Assembly (NCBI GenBank): GCA_910578715.1
Contig: CAJTRL010000077.1
Span: 1-15,848, forward strand
Length of the DNA: 15,848 bases
DNA from: an uncultured Lachnospiraceae bacterium
GTDB lineage: Bacteria; Bacillota; Clostridia; Lachnospirales; Lachnospiraceae
Reading direction: 5' to 3'
Shown here: one piece after another, positions 7,877 through 15,542 of the stretch
How the letters are laid out: each line of letters starts with the position of its first letter
Numbering within the stretch: the first letter of the stretch is position 1
Notes under the pieces: generated by a model
What the model was told of the DNA's origin: nothing
What the model saw: only the letters and a program-made list of their open reading frames with translations
Databases searched by the model: none
Program-made: the position numbers and the translations under genes

Positions 7877-9241
7877 TTGATTAATATATTTGAAGTTGCG
7901 GAAACGAATGAGATGATAGAGAAAGAAAATCTGGACGTGCGGACAATTACGCTCGGCATCAGTCTGCTTGACTGTATAGATGCGGATTTAAAAAGACTGA
8001 ATGAGAAAATCTATCATAAGATATACGAAGCGGCAAAAGAACTTGTGACGACGGGGGAGCAGATTTCGAGAGAATACGGGATTCCAATCGTCAATAAAAG
8101 AATTGCCGTGACGCCGGTTGCGCTCATAGGGGGAGCCGCCTGTAAGACAGAAGAAGATTTTGTTTCGATTGCGCGGACGCTCGACAAGGTAGCGCATGAA
8201 GTGGGTGTGAATTTTATTGGCGGGTATTCGGCGCTGGTATCAAAAGGGATGACAGGAGCGGACGAACTGCTGATTCGGTCGATTCCAAAGGCTCTTTCCA
8301 TAACCGAGCGGGTATGCAGTTCCGTCAATGTGGGCTCTACGAAAACAGGCATCAATATGGACGCAGTCAAACTGGCGGGTGAAATCATCAAACAGACGGC
8401 TCAGGCGACGAAAGAGGAGGATTCCCTGGGCTGCGCCAAACTCGTTATCTTCTGTAATGCGCCGGATGATAATCCGTTTATGGCGGGTGCTTTTCATGGG
8501 GTGACGGAAGCGGATAAAATTATCAACGTGGGTGTCAGCGGTCCCGGCGTTGTTAAGACCGCGCTTGGAAAAGTGCGGGGAGAAAATTTTGAGATTCTTT
8601 GCGAAACGATTAAGAAAACCGCTTTTAAAGTGACCCGTGTGGGCCAGCTTGTGGCAAAGGAAGCATCCAGACGGCTGAATGTGCCTTTTGGCATCGTTGA
8701 CCTGTCCCTTGCGCCGACGCCGGCCATCGGAGACAGCGTGGCGGATATTTTATGCGAAATCGGTCTGGAACATGCCGGGGCACCCGGTACGACGGCGGCC
8801 CTCGCTTTGCTGAACGACCAGGTAAAAAAAGGCGGTGTAATGGCCTCTTCTTATGTGGGCGGGCTCAGCGGAGCATTCATTCCGGTCAGCGAAGACCAGG
8901 GGATGATTGATGCAGTGGCGGCGGGAGCCCTGACACTGGAAAAACTGGAAGCGATGACCTGTGTCTGCTCCGTCGGTCTCGATATGATAGCGATTCCGGG
9001 TGATACGAAGGAAACGACGATTTCCGGCATTATTGCCGATGAGATGGCTATCGGCATGGTCAACCAGAAGACAACGGCTGTCCGTCTGATTCCCGTTATC
9101 GGAAAGGGCGTGGGTGAAACGGTGGAATTTGGCGGGCTGCTCGGCTATGCGCCGATTATGCCGGTAAATCAGTTCTCCTGTGATGCCTTTGTAAACCGCG
9201 GCGGCAGAATCCCGGCGCCGATTCACAGTTTTAAGAACTAG
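7877..9241 (+). CDS. PFL family protein (UPF0210, DUF711)
   Basis: The 454-residue protein belongs to the UPF0210 family, whose fold is related to pyruvate formate-lyase/glycyl-radical enzymes (hence PFL-like). Characteristic stretches include DVRTITLGISLLDCIDADL near the N-terminus, VNFIGGYSALVSKG, SSVNVGSTKTGINMDAV, VGVSGPGVVKTAL and LAPTPAIGDSVADIL. No glycyl-radical motif is evident, and the biochemical activity of the family is not established. The start is TTG at 7877 with a GGAAAGGAAAAG purine-rich site about 6 bases upstream. A nearby ATG at 7852 is out of frame. It follows the ACT-domain gene by 46 bases in the conserved pair, and its product may be regulated by that partner. Confidence 0.92.
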   Translation: MINIFEVAETNEMIEKENLDVRTITLGISLLDCIDADLKRLNEKIYHKIYEAAKELVTTGEQISREYGIPIVNKRIAVTPVALIGGAACKTEEDFVSIARTLDKVAHEVGVNFIGGYSALVSKGMTGADELLIRSIPKALSITERVCSSVNVGSTKTGINMDAVKLAGEIIKQTAQATKEEDSLGCAKLVIFCNAPDDNPFMAGAFHGVTEADKIINVGVSGPGVVKTALGKVRGENFEILCETIKKTAFKVTRVGQLVAKEASRRLNVPFGIVDLSLAPTPAIGDSVADILCEIGLEHAGAPGTTAALALLNDQVKKGGVMASSYVGGLSGAFIPVSEDQGMIDAVAAGALTLEKLEAMTCVCSVGLDMIAIPGDTKETTISGIIADEMAIGMVNQKTTAVRLIPVIGKGVGETVEFGGLLGYAPIMPVNQFSCDAFVNRGGRIPAPIHSFKN

Positions 9242-9266
9242 GACCGGAATGGAAAGGTAATATAAA

Positions 9267-10649
9267 ATGTCGAACAAGGGCTTGGAGACGAAAACACATA
9301 AGATGACAGAGGGGAATCCGCTTCGCACGATTCTCCTTTTTGCTATTCCGATGATTTTATCGAATCTTTTTCAGCAGTTCTATAATGTTATCGATACGAT
9401 TATCGTCGGCAAAAGACTTGGAACGGATGCGCTTGCGGCAGTCGGGAGCGCAAGCAGTATTACCGCGGTATTCGTACAGCTTGCAACGGGCCTTGCTCTC
9501 GGAGGCTCCATCGTCATCGCGCAGTATTTCGGCGCCGGGAAAACGGAGAAAATATGGCAGAGCATGTCAACATCGGTTCTTTTTTCGGCCGGTGTCGCGC
9601 TTGTGTCCACTGTCGCAATCCTGGCGGGAGCGGAGCCGCTTCTGGCGCTTGTGAATACGCCGGAGAAAATTATCGGGATGGGGGCCGGGTATCTGCGGTT
9701 TTACTTTCTCGGCTGTGTGCCGATATTTGTTTATAATGCGTTAAACGGTGTTTATGTGGCTTTGGGAGATTCCAGAACACCGCTTAAATTTCTGGTCGTT
9801 TCTTCGGTTCTCAATGTGTTATTGGATTTATTTTTCATCATAGGACTGCAATGGGGCGTTGTCGGCGCGGCGATTGCGACGGCGGTTTCCCAGTTCGCGG
9901 CGGCAGTTCTGGCAGTAAAAGATATTCCGAAACTGCTGAAAGAGTTCGGACGCGGGCCCGATACGCCCCTGTTTGATAAAGAATTGTTATTTACGATGCT
10001 TCGCTTTGCCCTGCCTTCCGCTTTACAGCAGTCGATTGTATCGGTCGGTTCCGTCGTTGTCCAGGCGACGATAAACAGCTTTGGCCCGGCGGTCATCGCC
10101 GGAAGCGCGGCGGCGGCCAAAGTCGTCAATCTGGCGACGGCCATTCCCATCAATTACAGCAATGCCTATGCCAATTATGTCGGGCAGAATATCGGTGCCT
10201 GTAAAGAAGAGCGCATCCGGCCGGGACTTGTGGCTTCCATTGTGAGCTGTGGCGGATTATCGCTGATGCTCACGGCTGTTTTTGAGATTTTTCCGGAGCG
10301 CATTATCCGGCTTTTTATCGAAGAGACGGAAGCGGATATCGGACAGGTCATTGCGGTGGGAACCGCTTATATCAGAGTGGTGGGCGCGTTTCTCGTGGTT
10401 TTTTCCGTGTTTATGCTGGTAAAAGCCACTTTCAAAGGAAGCGGCGATATGGGCTGGTTTATTCTGACAACGTTGCTCAGCTTTTTTATCCGGCTGTTTT
10501 TAACGGTCGGTTTTGCGCATGTTGTCGGCGTGGATATCATCTGGTGGGCATTCTGTGCCGGATGGACGATTGCGCTGATAGTTTCTATTGCCAGATACTT
10601 ACAGGGCGGCTGGCGCTCAAAACGCATTACCGGCCCGGAGGACGTCTGA
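9267..10649 (+). CDS. MATE-family multidrug/toxin exporter
   Basis: The 460-residue protein is rich in hydrophobic segments compatible with 12 membrane helices, the usual MATE topology in two bundles of six. It opens with the family-typical EGNPLRTILLFAIPMILSN, then QQFYNVIDTIIVGKRLGTDALAAVG and GGSIVIAQYFGAGK. The second half repeats this arrangement (LRFALPSALQQSIVSVGSVV). MATE proteins export cationic drugs or metabolites using sodium or proton gradients; the substrate cannot be read from sequence. The ATG follows GGAAAGG by about 9 bases, 25 bases after the PFL gene, so it probably ends the long operon. No clear intrinsic terminator is seen after it. Confidence 0.95.
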   Translation: MSNKGLETKTHKMTEGNPLRTILLFAIPMILSNLFQQFYNVIDTIIVGKRLGTDALAAVGSASSITAVFVQLATGLALGGSIVIAQYFGAGKTEKIWQSMSTSVLFSAGVALVSTVAILAGAEPLLALVNTPEKIIGMGAGYLRFYFLGCVPIFVYNALNGVYVALGDSRTPLKFLVVSSVLNVLLDLFFIIGLQWGVVGAAIATAVSQFAAAVLAVKDIPKLLKEFGRGPDTPLFDKELLFTMLRFALPSALQQSIVSVGSVVVQATINSFGPAVIAGSAAAAKVVNLATAIPINYSNAYANYVGQNIGACKEERIRPGLVASIVSCGGLSLMLTAVFEIFPERIIRLFIEETEADIGQVIAVGTAYIRVVGAFLVVFSVFMLVKATFKGSGDMGWFILTTLLSFFIRLFLTVGFAHVVGVDIIWWAFCAGWTIALIVSIARYLQGGWRSKRITGPEDV

Positions 10650-10741
10650 TTGTGTTTGTTGTTTTTGGCTTTGGCGTAAAGTCTTTTGTTCGAATTTATA
10701 AAAATTTCATGGTCCAGATGTTGAAATCTGCCGACAGTATC

Positions 10742-10771
10742 TTGCCTGTGTCATATCCGGTATGTTATAGT
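10742..10771 (+). promoter_or_regulatory. Promoter of the cysteine-rich protein gene
   Basis: TTGCCT at 10742-10747 and TATAGT at 10766-10771 are separated by 18 bases. A TG one base before the -10 (10763-10764) makes an extended -10. It lies about 33 bases before the start codon. The same TGTTATAGT string recurs upstream of the restriction operon near 11371. Confidence 0.68.
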
Positions 10772-10803
10772 ATTGCACAGAAAATATCACCAGGAGGTAA
10801 AGT

Positions 10804-11244
10804 ATGGCGGAAGAACATAAGAAAGGACTGGATGCTGAGCTGGTATGGAATGATTTGATGAACTGCTGCAGAAGTGAAGGCGTCTGCGGCCAGTGTCAGC
10901 AGGAAAACTGTACAATCGGCTATGCCAAACAATGTATCAGCAATTTCAAAAAAGAACCTAAAAAAGAAGTGCCGGAAGGTGTGGAGCATGTTCCGACGAT
11001 GGATTTTAAAGTGTTTGATGAAACGGAACTGGAAACGGCGATTGCACATATTTTAAAAGAATGCAAAGACTGTAAAGAGGACCATACGGAGGAATGTATT
11101 ATCAATGTTGTCCGTAACTGTTATGAAGTCGGTCTGCTCGGCGATGTGCAGCCCTATGAAGGAAGCGCGCTGCAATACCTGATGTATCTGCAGACTAAAT
11201 ATCCTGAAAAATCTTTACATATTGCGGAGCTTTACCAAAAGTAG
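10804..11244 (+). CDS. Cysteine-rich protein of unknown function
   Basis: The 146-residue protein has no family I can name. It holds ten cysteines in two clusters: Cys21, 22, 28, 31, 36 and 44 near the N-terminus (including C-x2-C and C-x4-C), and Cys87, 90, 98 and 106 (including C-x2-C). A lysine/glutamate/proline segment (about 49-60) links them. The absence of a signal peptide or membrane segment points to a cytoplasmic protein, where such clusters usually bind zinc or an iron-sulfur centre. A strong AGGAGGTAAAGT ribosome site precedes the ATG. It has its own promoter and a strong terminator, so it is a single-gene transcript. Metal binding is inferred from the cysteine pattern only. Confidence 0.85.
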   Translation: MAEEHKKGLDAELVWNDLMNCCRSEGVCGQCQQENCTIGYAKQCISNFKKEPKKEVPEGVEHVPTMDFKVFDETELETAIAHILKECKDCKEDHTEECIINVVRNCYEVGLLGDVQPYEGSALQYLMYLQTKYPEKSLHIAELYQK

Positions 11245-11294
11245 AGAAGGATTTTATAAACAGTTGGAAAGGTGTTACGCAAACAATAGAAACG

Positions 11295-11333
11295 AAACGC
11301 TGTCTGCAGCAGACGCTGTGGGCGGCGTTTTTT
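11295..11333 (+). terminator. Strong intrinsic terminator after the cysteine-rich gene
   Basis: AAACGCTGTCTGCAGC (11295-11310) pairs with 11315-11330 (GCTGTGGGCGGCGTTT) over 16 bp, including several G-T pairs, around the loop AGAC. A run of six T occupies 11328-11333. It lies 50 bases after the cysteine-rich gene and insulates the restriction operon from it. Confidence 0.9.
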
Positions 11334-11344
11334 GCGTGTTTAAG

Positions 11345-11379
11345 TTGACAAAAGCTGCGAAAAAAGGTATTGTTATAGT
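11345..11379 (+). promoter_or_regulatory. Promoter of the type I restriction-modification operon
   Basis: A perfect TTGACA (11345-11350) is followed after 17 bases by TATTGT (11368-11373). A better -10, TATAGT with an extended TG (TGTTATAGT, 11371-11379), sits 6 bases further on, but at 23 bases from the -35. Either could be used. The region lies just after the terminator and 33 bases before the first restriction gene. Confidence 0.68.
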
Positions 11380-11411
11380 GTAATTTAACTCAATTACGCA
11401 AAGGAGACTCG

Positions 11412-11936
11412 ATGGAATCAATACTCTTAAATGAGATTATGAAATTCACATTAGGTAAAAATCCTACACGAATAAGAGAGCAGACTGATGAATTATATAC
11501 CCCGGAAGATTTTGAGAAAGATTTACACTGTATTCATCCGGCGAAAGAGGGTATGGGCTGTATCATAAATTTGATAAAATCAAAGTGTTCTCCGATTTCG
11601 GAACAGACGGAAGCAAAATGTATTACATCAAATTTTTTAAGATGCGATTTCGACACCGAAAAACTCTGTCCCTGGTATTTTTGTTATCAGTTTAATGAAG
11701 GAAAGGGTTTTGAGCAGCAGATAGAGATGTACCATCAGGGGACGACTTTGAGTGTCAGGAAATTGAATATAAAAACGATTGGTGAATTAAAAATTGTTTT
11801 GCCGGATATAGAAAAACAAAGGACAATAGGAAATTTATACAGACAGTCTATTATACAAAATGATTTTATGGTAAAACAGGCAGAGGATATCAGAAAATTT
11901 ACGATGGCGCTGATACGCAGGATGGAGGAAAATTAG
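11412..11936 (+). CDS. Single-TRD HsdS-like specificity protein
   Basis: The 174-residue protein resembles half of a type I specificity subunit: one target-recognition domain followed by the helical arm that normally contacts HsdM. The start MESILLNEIMKFTLGKNPTRI has the style of TRD entries (conserved L-G-K-N/G-x-P/T). LSVRKLNIKTIGELKIVLPDIEKQRTIG is the usual TRD exit into the coiled coil, and a helix of about 35 residues ends the protein. A full HsdS would be about 400 residues, so this is a half-size form, not a recent truncation: it has its own AAGGAG site 5 bases before the ATG and sits 2 bases from hsdM. Half-S proteins can act as dimers or compete with the full HsdS for HsdM. Its role beside a full-length hsdS in the same operon is unclear. 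Confidence 0.82.
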   Translation: MESILLNEIMKFTLGKNPTRIREQTDELYTPEDFEKDLHCIHPAKEGMGCIINLIKSKCSPISEQTEAKCITSNFLRCDFDTEKLCPWYFCYQFNEGKGFEQQIEMYHQGTTLSVRKLNIKTIGELKIVLPDIEKQRTIGNLYRQSIIQNDFMVKQAEDIRKFTMALIRRMEEN

Positions 11937-11938
11937 CG

Positions 11939-13534
11939 ATGGCTGAAGGGAAAGATTTGTTACAGGTATTGTGGAGCGGTGCGGATGTACTTAGAGGGAA
12001 AATGGATGCAAATGAATATAAAACATATCTTTTAGGATTGGTTTTTTATAAATATTTATCGGACTCGTATCTGGCGAAAATTTATGACCTCATCAACGAT
12101 AAACATCCGGACAGCCTGGAAGAAGCGCAGCGTGTGTATGAAGATGTAATGAAATCGGATGACGCCGAAGAACTGCTGAATGAAATAAAAGAATCAAAGC
12201 ATTATACGCTTGACCCTGATATGACATATATAAGTATGTTAAATGCTGCTAAAAATAATTCTTTTAACAGGGAAAAACTACAGGCGGCATTTAATCGTAT
12301 AGAAGAGTCTGATGAACTGTTTAACGGCTTATTTGCGGATGTGGATTTATATTCAAACCGGCTTGGTACGGGAGACCAGAAGCAGAGCGCCACAATTGCG
12401 GAGGTCATCAAAGTATTGGATGGCGTGGACATTCTTCATACGGAAGGAGACGTGCTTGGCAACGCATATGAATATCTGATTGGCCAATTTGCCTCTGAAA
12501 CGGGGAAAAAGGCTGGAGAATTTTATACGCCGCATGGCCCTGCGCAGATTCTTTGCAGAATTGCCATATCCGGTCAGGAAGGAAAAAAAGGATTACAGGT
12601 ATATGACCCATGTATGGGGTCGGGTTCGTTGATGCTCAGTTGTAGAAATTACTCAAAAGAACCGGATTACATTAAATATTATGGCCAGGAACTAATGCCG
12701 TCAACCTATAATCTGGCGCGGATGAATATGTTTCTGCACGGAGTTCTGCCCGAAAACCAGCATCTGCGTAACGGAGATACCCTCGATGCTGACTGGCCGA
12801 CAGATGAGGAGACAGAATTTGATGTTGTAACGATGAATCCGCCCTATTCGGCAAACTGGTCTGCGGCGGAGGGATTCAAACAGGATGAGCGGTTTATGGA
12901 TTATGGGGGGAAACTTGCGCCTAAGTCAAAAGCGGATTATGCTTTTTTGTTACATGGGTTCTATCATTTAAAGCAGACAGGTACGATGGCGATTGTCCTT
13001 CCTCATGGCGTGTTATTCAGAGGAGCGGCAGAAGGGACAATCAGGGAGACACTTCTCATGAACGGAGCGATATATGCCGTTATTGGACTACCGTCGAATA
13101 TGTTTTATAATACTTCTATTCCAACCTGTATTGTGGTATTGAAAAAGCACAGGGAAGGACGGGATGTATTGTTTATTGATGCGTCCAGACTGTATGAAAA
13201 GGAAAAGAAGCAGAATGTCATGCGCGAGGAACACATTGACAGAGTGCTGGAGCTGTATACTGACAGAAAATCGGTTGATAAGCTGGCGTATCTTGCATCT
13301 TTTGAGGATATTAAAGCGAATGATTTTAATCTGAATATTCCCAGGTATGTAGATACCAGCGAAGAAGAACCGGAAGTGGATATCAGACAGCTTTCCGCAT
13401 CCATAAGGGAGACAAACAGGGCTATCAAAGAAGGAAATGACGCTTTGCTTAAAATGCTTGGGGAACTGACTTTTGCAGATGCTGAAACGAAGGATGCTGT
13501 GGAAGAATTTATCAGCGTCCTCAGGGAGGTGTGA
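11939..13534 (+). CDS. hsdM: Type I restriction-modification methyltransferase subunit M
   Basis: HsdM transfers a methyl group from S-adenosylmethionine to adenine N6 within the site chosen by HsdS. It protects host DNA and is part of the restriction complex. The 531 residues match the type IC-like size. The N-terminal helical domain includes LLQVLWSGADVLRG and LVFYKYLSDSYL. The catalytic domain contains GEFYTPHGPAQIL at about 195, the AdoMet-binding DPCMGSGSLML (motif I) at about 221, and the catalytic NPPY (in VVTMNPPYSANW, motif IV) at about 298. All key residues are present, so it should be active. GGAGGAAAA lies before the ATG, and the gene follows the half-S gene by 2 bases and precedes hsdS by 2. 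Confidence 0.97.
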   Translation: MAEGKDLLQVLWSGADVLRGKMDANEYKTYLLGLVFYKYLSDSYLAKIYDLINDKHPDSLEEAQRVYEDVMKSDDAEELLNEIKESKHYTLDPDMTYISMLNAAKNNSFNREKLQAAFNRIEESDELFNGLFADVDLYSNRLGTGDQKQSATIAEVIKVLDGVDILHTEGDVLGNAYEYLIGQFASETGKKAGEFYTPHGPAQILCRIAISGQEGKKGLQVYDPCMGSGSLMLSCRNYSKEPDYIKYYGQELMPSTYNLARMNMFLHGVLPENQHLRNGDTLDADWPTDEETEFDVVTMNPPYSANWSAAEGFKQDERFMDYGGKLAPKSKADYAFLLHGFYHLKQTGTMAIVLPHGVLFRGAAEGTIRETLLMNGAIYAVIGLPSNMFYNTSIPTCIVVLKKHREGRDVLFIDASRLYEKEKKQNVMREEHIDRVLELYTDRKSVDKLAYLASFEDIKANDFNLNIPRYVDTSEEEPEVDIRQLSASIRETNRAIKEGNDALLKMLGELTFADAETKDAVEEFISVLREV

Positions 13535-13536
13535 TT

Positions 13537-14742
13537 GTGGCAAAAGTACCGAAGATAAGGTTTGAGGGATTTGCGGAGGAGTGGGAAGAGCGGAAGCTGG
13601 GGGAATTAGGAACCATTCAGACTTGTAAGAGGATTTTTAAGGGACAAACAAGCGAGATAGGAGATATCCCTTTTTATAAAAATGGAACTATTGGATTAAA
13701 AGCGGATGCATTTATATCCAGAGAGCTGTTTGAAGAATTTAAGACGTTATATCCTTATCCAGAACTTGGTGATATCCTCATTTCTGCGGTTGGGAGCGTA
13801 GGCAGAATAGCTGAATATACAGGGAAAGATGAGTATTATCAAGATTCTAATGTCGTTTGGTTAAAAACAGATGACAAAATAAATAAGAAGTTTCTAAAGG
13901 TATCGTATCAGGTAATAGAATGGTTAATAGAGGGTTCAACAGTTAAGCATTTGTACAATGATAACATATTGAAAAGTGAAATAACCATGCCAAACTCGCA
14001 AGTAGAACAGGGAAAAATTGGGAACTATTTTGAAATTATCGACCATCTCATCACCCTTCACCGGCATAAGTGTGATGATGCAAAAGAGCTGAAGAAATAT
14101 ATGCTGCAAAAAATGTTTCCCCGGAACGGAAAGAAAAATCCGGAGATTCGTTTTGCGGGATTTACAGAAGATTGGGAACAGCGTAGGCTGGGGGAGATAG
14201 CCCCACTTAGGGGAGGCTTTGCTTTCAAAAGCAGTGAATATGTAAGTGAAGGTGTGCCCATTGTTAGGATTTCTAATATCCTTTCTGATGGTAGTGTAGG
14301 GGCAGATTTTGCATACTATTCAGAACAGGGCGATGACTCCGCATATTTACTTTCTGATGGTGCTGTATTATTAGCGATGTCCGGTGCAACGACAGGAAAA
14401 GTATCTATATTACGTACGGAAAAATCTTATAAATACTACCAAAATCAGCGTGTGGGGTATTTTGTTCCTACATCAGAATGTGACTATGGATTTGTTTCAA
14501 TTATTACGCGCTCACAGTATTTTTCGGAACAGTTAAACTCTGTTTTAGTGGCTGGCGCTCAGCCTAATGTATCGGCAAAAGATATTGACGCATTTGAGTT
14601 TATGGTTCCGGTTTTCAAAGATGAACAAAATCGACTTGGTCAGTATTTTAATAACCTCGACCGCCTCATCACCCTTCACCAACGCAAGTGCGACGAATTA
14701 AAAGAAATAAAGAAATTTATGCTGCAAAATATGTTTGTATAA
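13537..14742 (+). CDS. hsdS: Type I restriction-modification specificity subunit S
   Basis: HsdS reads the bipartite DNA site for both methylation and cleavage. The 401 residues hold two target-recognition domains: TRD1 (about 20-155, from IQTCKRIFKG) and TRD2 (about 225-360, from GGFAFKSSEYV). Each is followed by a helical arm, with LITLHRHKC..MLQKMFPRN in the centre and LITLHQRKC..MLQNMF at the end. The entry segments PKIRFEGFAEEWEERKLGEL and PEIRFAGFTEDWEQRRLGEI also repeat. I choose GTG at 13537 because GGAGG (13525-13529) lies 7 bases upstream; the in-frame GTG at 13531 is only 1 base from it. The C-terminus stops abruptly as M-F-V, where relatives and the relic at 15748-15783 continue M-F-P-x-K-G. 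This suggests the tail was replaced when the downstream cassette arrived. Confidence 0.95.
   Translation: MAKVPKIRFEGFAEEWEERKLGELGTIQTCKRIFKGQTSEIGDIPFYKNGTIGLKADAFISRELFEEFKTLYPYPELGDILISAVGSVGRIAEYTGKDEYYQDSNVVWLKTDDKINKKFLKVSYQVIEWLIEGSTVKHLYNDNILKSEITMPNSQVEQGKIGNYFEIIDHLITLHRHKCDDAKELKKYMLQKMFPRNGKKNPEIRFAGFTEDWEQRRLGEIAPLRGGFAFKSSEYVSEGVPIVRISNILSDGSVGADFAYYSEQGDDSAYLLSDGAVLLAMSGATTGKVSILRTEKSYKYYQNQRVGYFVPTSECDYGFVSIITRSQYFSEQLNSVLVAGAQPNVSAKDIDAFEFMVPVFKDEQNRLGQYFNNLDRLITLHQRKCDELKEIKKFMLQNMFV
14047..14062 (+). repeat. 16-bp direct repeat within hsdS arms (second copy 14665-14680)
   Basis: CTCATCACCCTTCACC is present exactly at 14047-14062 and 14665-14680, within the two helical arms that both encode LITLH. 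Around it the arms are similar at DNA level, including ATGCTGCAAAA before both MFP/MFV ends. Such matching arms allow homologous exchange of the TRDs between copies or strains. Confidence 0.85.
14725..14736 (+). repeat. 12-bp direct repeat flanking the inserted cassette (left copy)
   Basis: CAAAATATGTTT lies at 14725-14736, in the last codons of hsdS (Q-N-M-F). An exact copy lies at 15757-15768, in the relic before hsdR, again read as Q-N-M-F in its own frame. The copies are 1032 bases apart and enclose the DUF3990, 81-aa and DUF3791 genes. Shared coding origin explains the match better than a transposase duplication. Confidence 0.9.
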
Positions 14743-14756
14743 GGAGTAACAGTTGG

Positions 14757-15242
14757 ATGAAACTATATCATGGAAGTAATATTGTTGTTGAAAAGCCACA
14801 AATTCTTCAGTCCGACCGAAGGCTTGATTTTGGTACGGGATTCTATCTTACGTCAAGCTATGAACAGGCGGAAAGATGGGCGTTTCTTACAGTGAAAAGA
14901 CGGGGAGAGGGGAAACAAATAATTACGTCTTATGACTTTGACTGCGAAGTATTATCCGCATTGAAGGTGATTAAATTTGAGGAAGCGTCTGCTGAATGGC
15001 TGAAATTTGTTGCGAACAACCGGAATATCAAGGATTTTATGGATGAATCAGATATTGTGATTGGACCGGTTGCCAATGACCGGACGATGCCGGTTATTAA
15101 ACTGTATTTTGCCGATATATATGATGAAGATGAGACGATTAAAAGACTTTTGCCACAAAAATTGAAAGACCAGTATGCTTTTAAAACTGAAAAAGCTCTT
15201 AAATCATTAGTTTTGAGCGAGGCGATAGAAGTTCGGAAGTAA
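14757..15242 (+). CDS. DUF3990 protein, probable ADP-ribosyltransferase fold
   Basis: The 161-residue protein matches the DUF3990 family (MKLYHGSN at the start, DFGTGFYLTSSYEQAERWA at about 24-42, SDIVIGPVANDRTMPVIKLYF at about 100-120). From memory, Pfam places the family in the ADP-ribosyl clan. The two N-terminal motifs resemble PARP-like enzymes, in which an H-G-S/T element binds NAD and a G-x-G-x-Y-x-(S/T) strand follows. An NAD-dependent modifying or hydrolysing activity is therefore plausible but not shown. No glutamate of a third catalytic motif can be assigned with certainty. The ATG at 14757 is preceded by AAGGAG at 14741-14746; upstream codons in the open frame lack homology and overlap hsdS. 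The gene follows hsdS by 14 bases and starts the three-gene cassette before hsdR. Confidence 0.85.
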   Translation: MKLYHGSNIVVEKPQILQSDRRLDFGTGFYLTSSYEQAERWAFLTVKRRGEGKQIITSYDFDCEVLSALKVIKFEEASAEWLKFVANNRNIKDFMDESDIVIGPVANDRTMPVIKLYFADIYDEDETIKRLLPQKLKDQYAFKTEKALKSLVLSEAIEVRK

Positions 15243-15251
15243 ACTTCCGAA
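15232..15251 (+). repeat. Perfect inverted repeat across the DUF3990 stop codon
   Basis: TTCGGAAGT (15232-15240) and ACTTCCGAA (15243-15251) are exact reverse complements separated by AA. The TAA stop of the DUF3990 gene occupies 15240-15242, at the tip. No T run follows, so it is unlikely to be a standard terminator. It could stabilise the upstream mRNA, reduce expression of the downstream genes, or be an operator. Confidence 0.75.
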
Positions 15252-15295
15252 TATTGATAGATATTGTGTGCTGAAGCGTACAGGGAGGTGTAACA

Positions 15296-15541
15296 ATGAA
15301 AAGTGAAATGGTATTTATTCGTTCCTTTTATAATGAAAAGGTATCGCAGATGATAGTGGAGAAATATGGGTTTGAGCCATTATTGGCGCTTAGAAGATTT
15401 CTTTTCTCTGAAACTTACCGGATGCTGACAGATGAAGAACTTGAAATGTGGGATTTCAGCCCGTTTGGAATTTTTGATATGTGGGAAGCCGAGCAAGTTA
15501 CGGGAGACCCACGTAATTCATTATATTTAAGGAGAGACTGA
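15296..15541 (+). CDS. Unrecognised 81-aa protein of the DUF3990 cassette
   Basis: I do not recognise a named family. The protein is acidic overall, with a helical first half (EKVSQMIVEKYGF, ALRRFLFSETYRMLTDEELEMW) and a distinctive tail WDFSPFGIFDMWEAE followed by GDPRNSLYLRR. No signal peptide or membrane segment is visible. GGGAGGTG lies 6-7 bases before the ATG, a strong site. It sits between the DUF3990 gene and the DUF3791 gene, whose ATG lies 1 base after its stop, so those two are probably translationally coupled. From memory, similar small proteins occur beside DUF3990 genes. A role as a partner or antitoxin is a guess from position only. Confidence 0.75.
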   Translation: MKSEMVFIRSFYNEKVSQMIVEKYGFEPLLALRRFLFSETYRMLTDEELEMWDFSPFGIFDMWEAEQVTGDPRNSLYLRRD

Positions 15542-15542
15542 C

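Noticed and set aside
11275..11402. TTACGCAAA at 11275-11283 and again at 11394-11402, considered as a boundary repeat.
   Set aside because: It is nine bases only, with no enclosed gene and no mobility gene nearby; chance or a regulatory coincidence is enough to explain it.
13531..13536. GTG at 13531 as the hsdS start.
   Set aside because: Only one base separates it from the GGAGG site; the GTG at 13537 has the normal 7-base spacing and leaves a 2-base gap to hsdM.
14688..14756. N-terminal extension of the DUF3990 frame back to 14688.
   Set aside because: It lies within the end of hsdS in another frame, and family homology starts at MKLYHGS with a ribosome site at 14741-14746.
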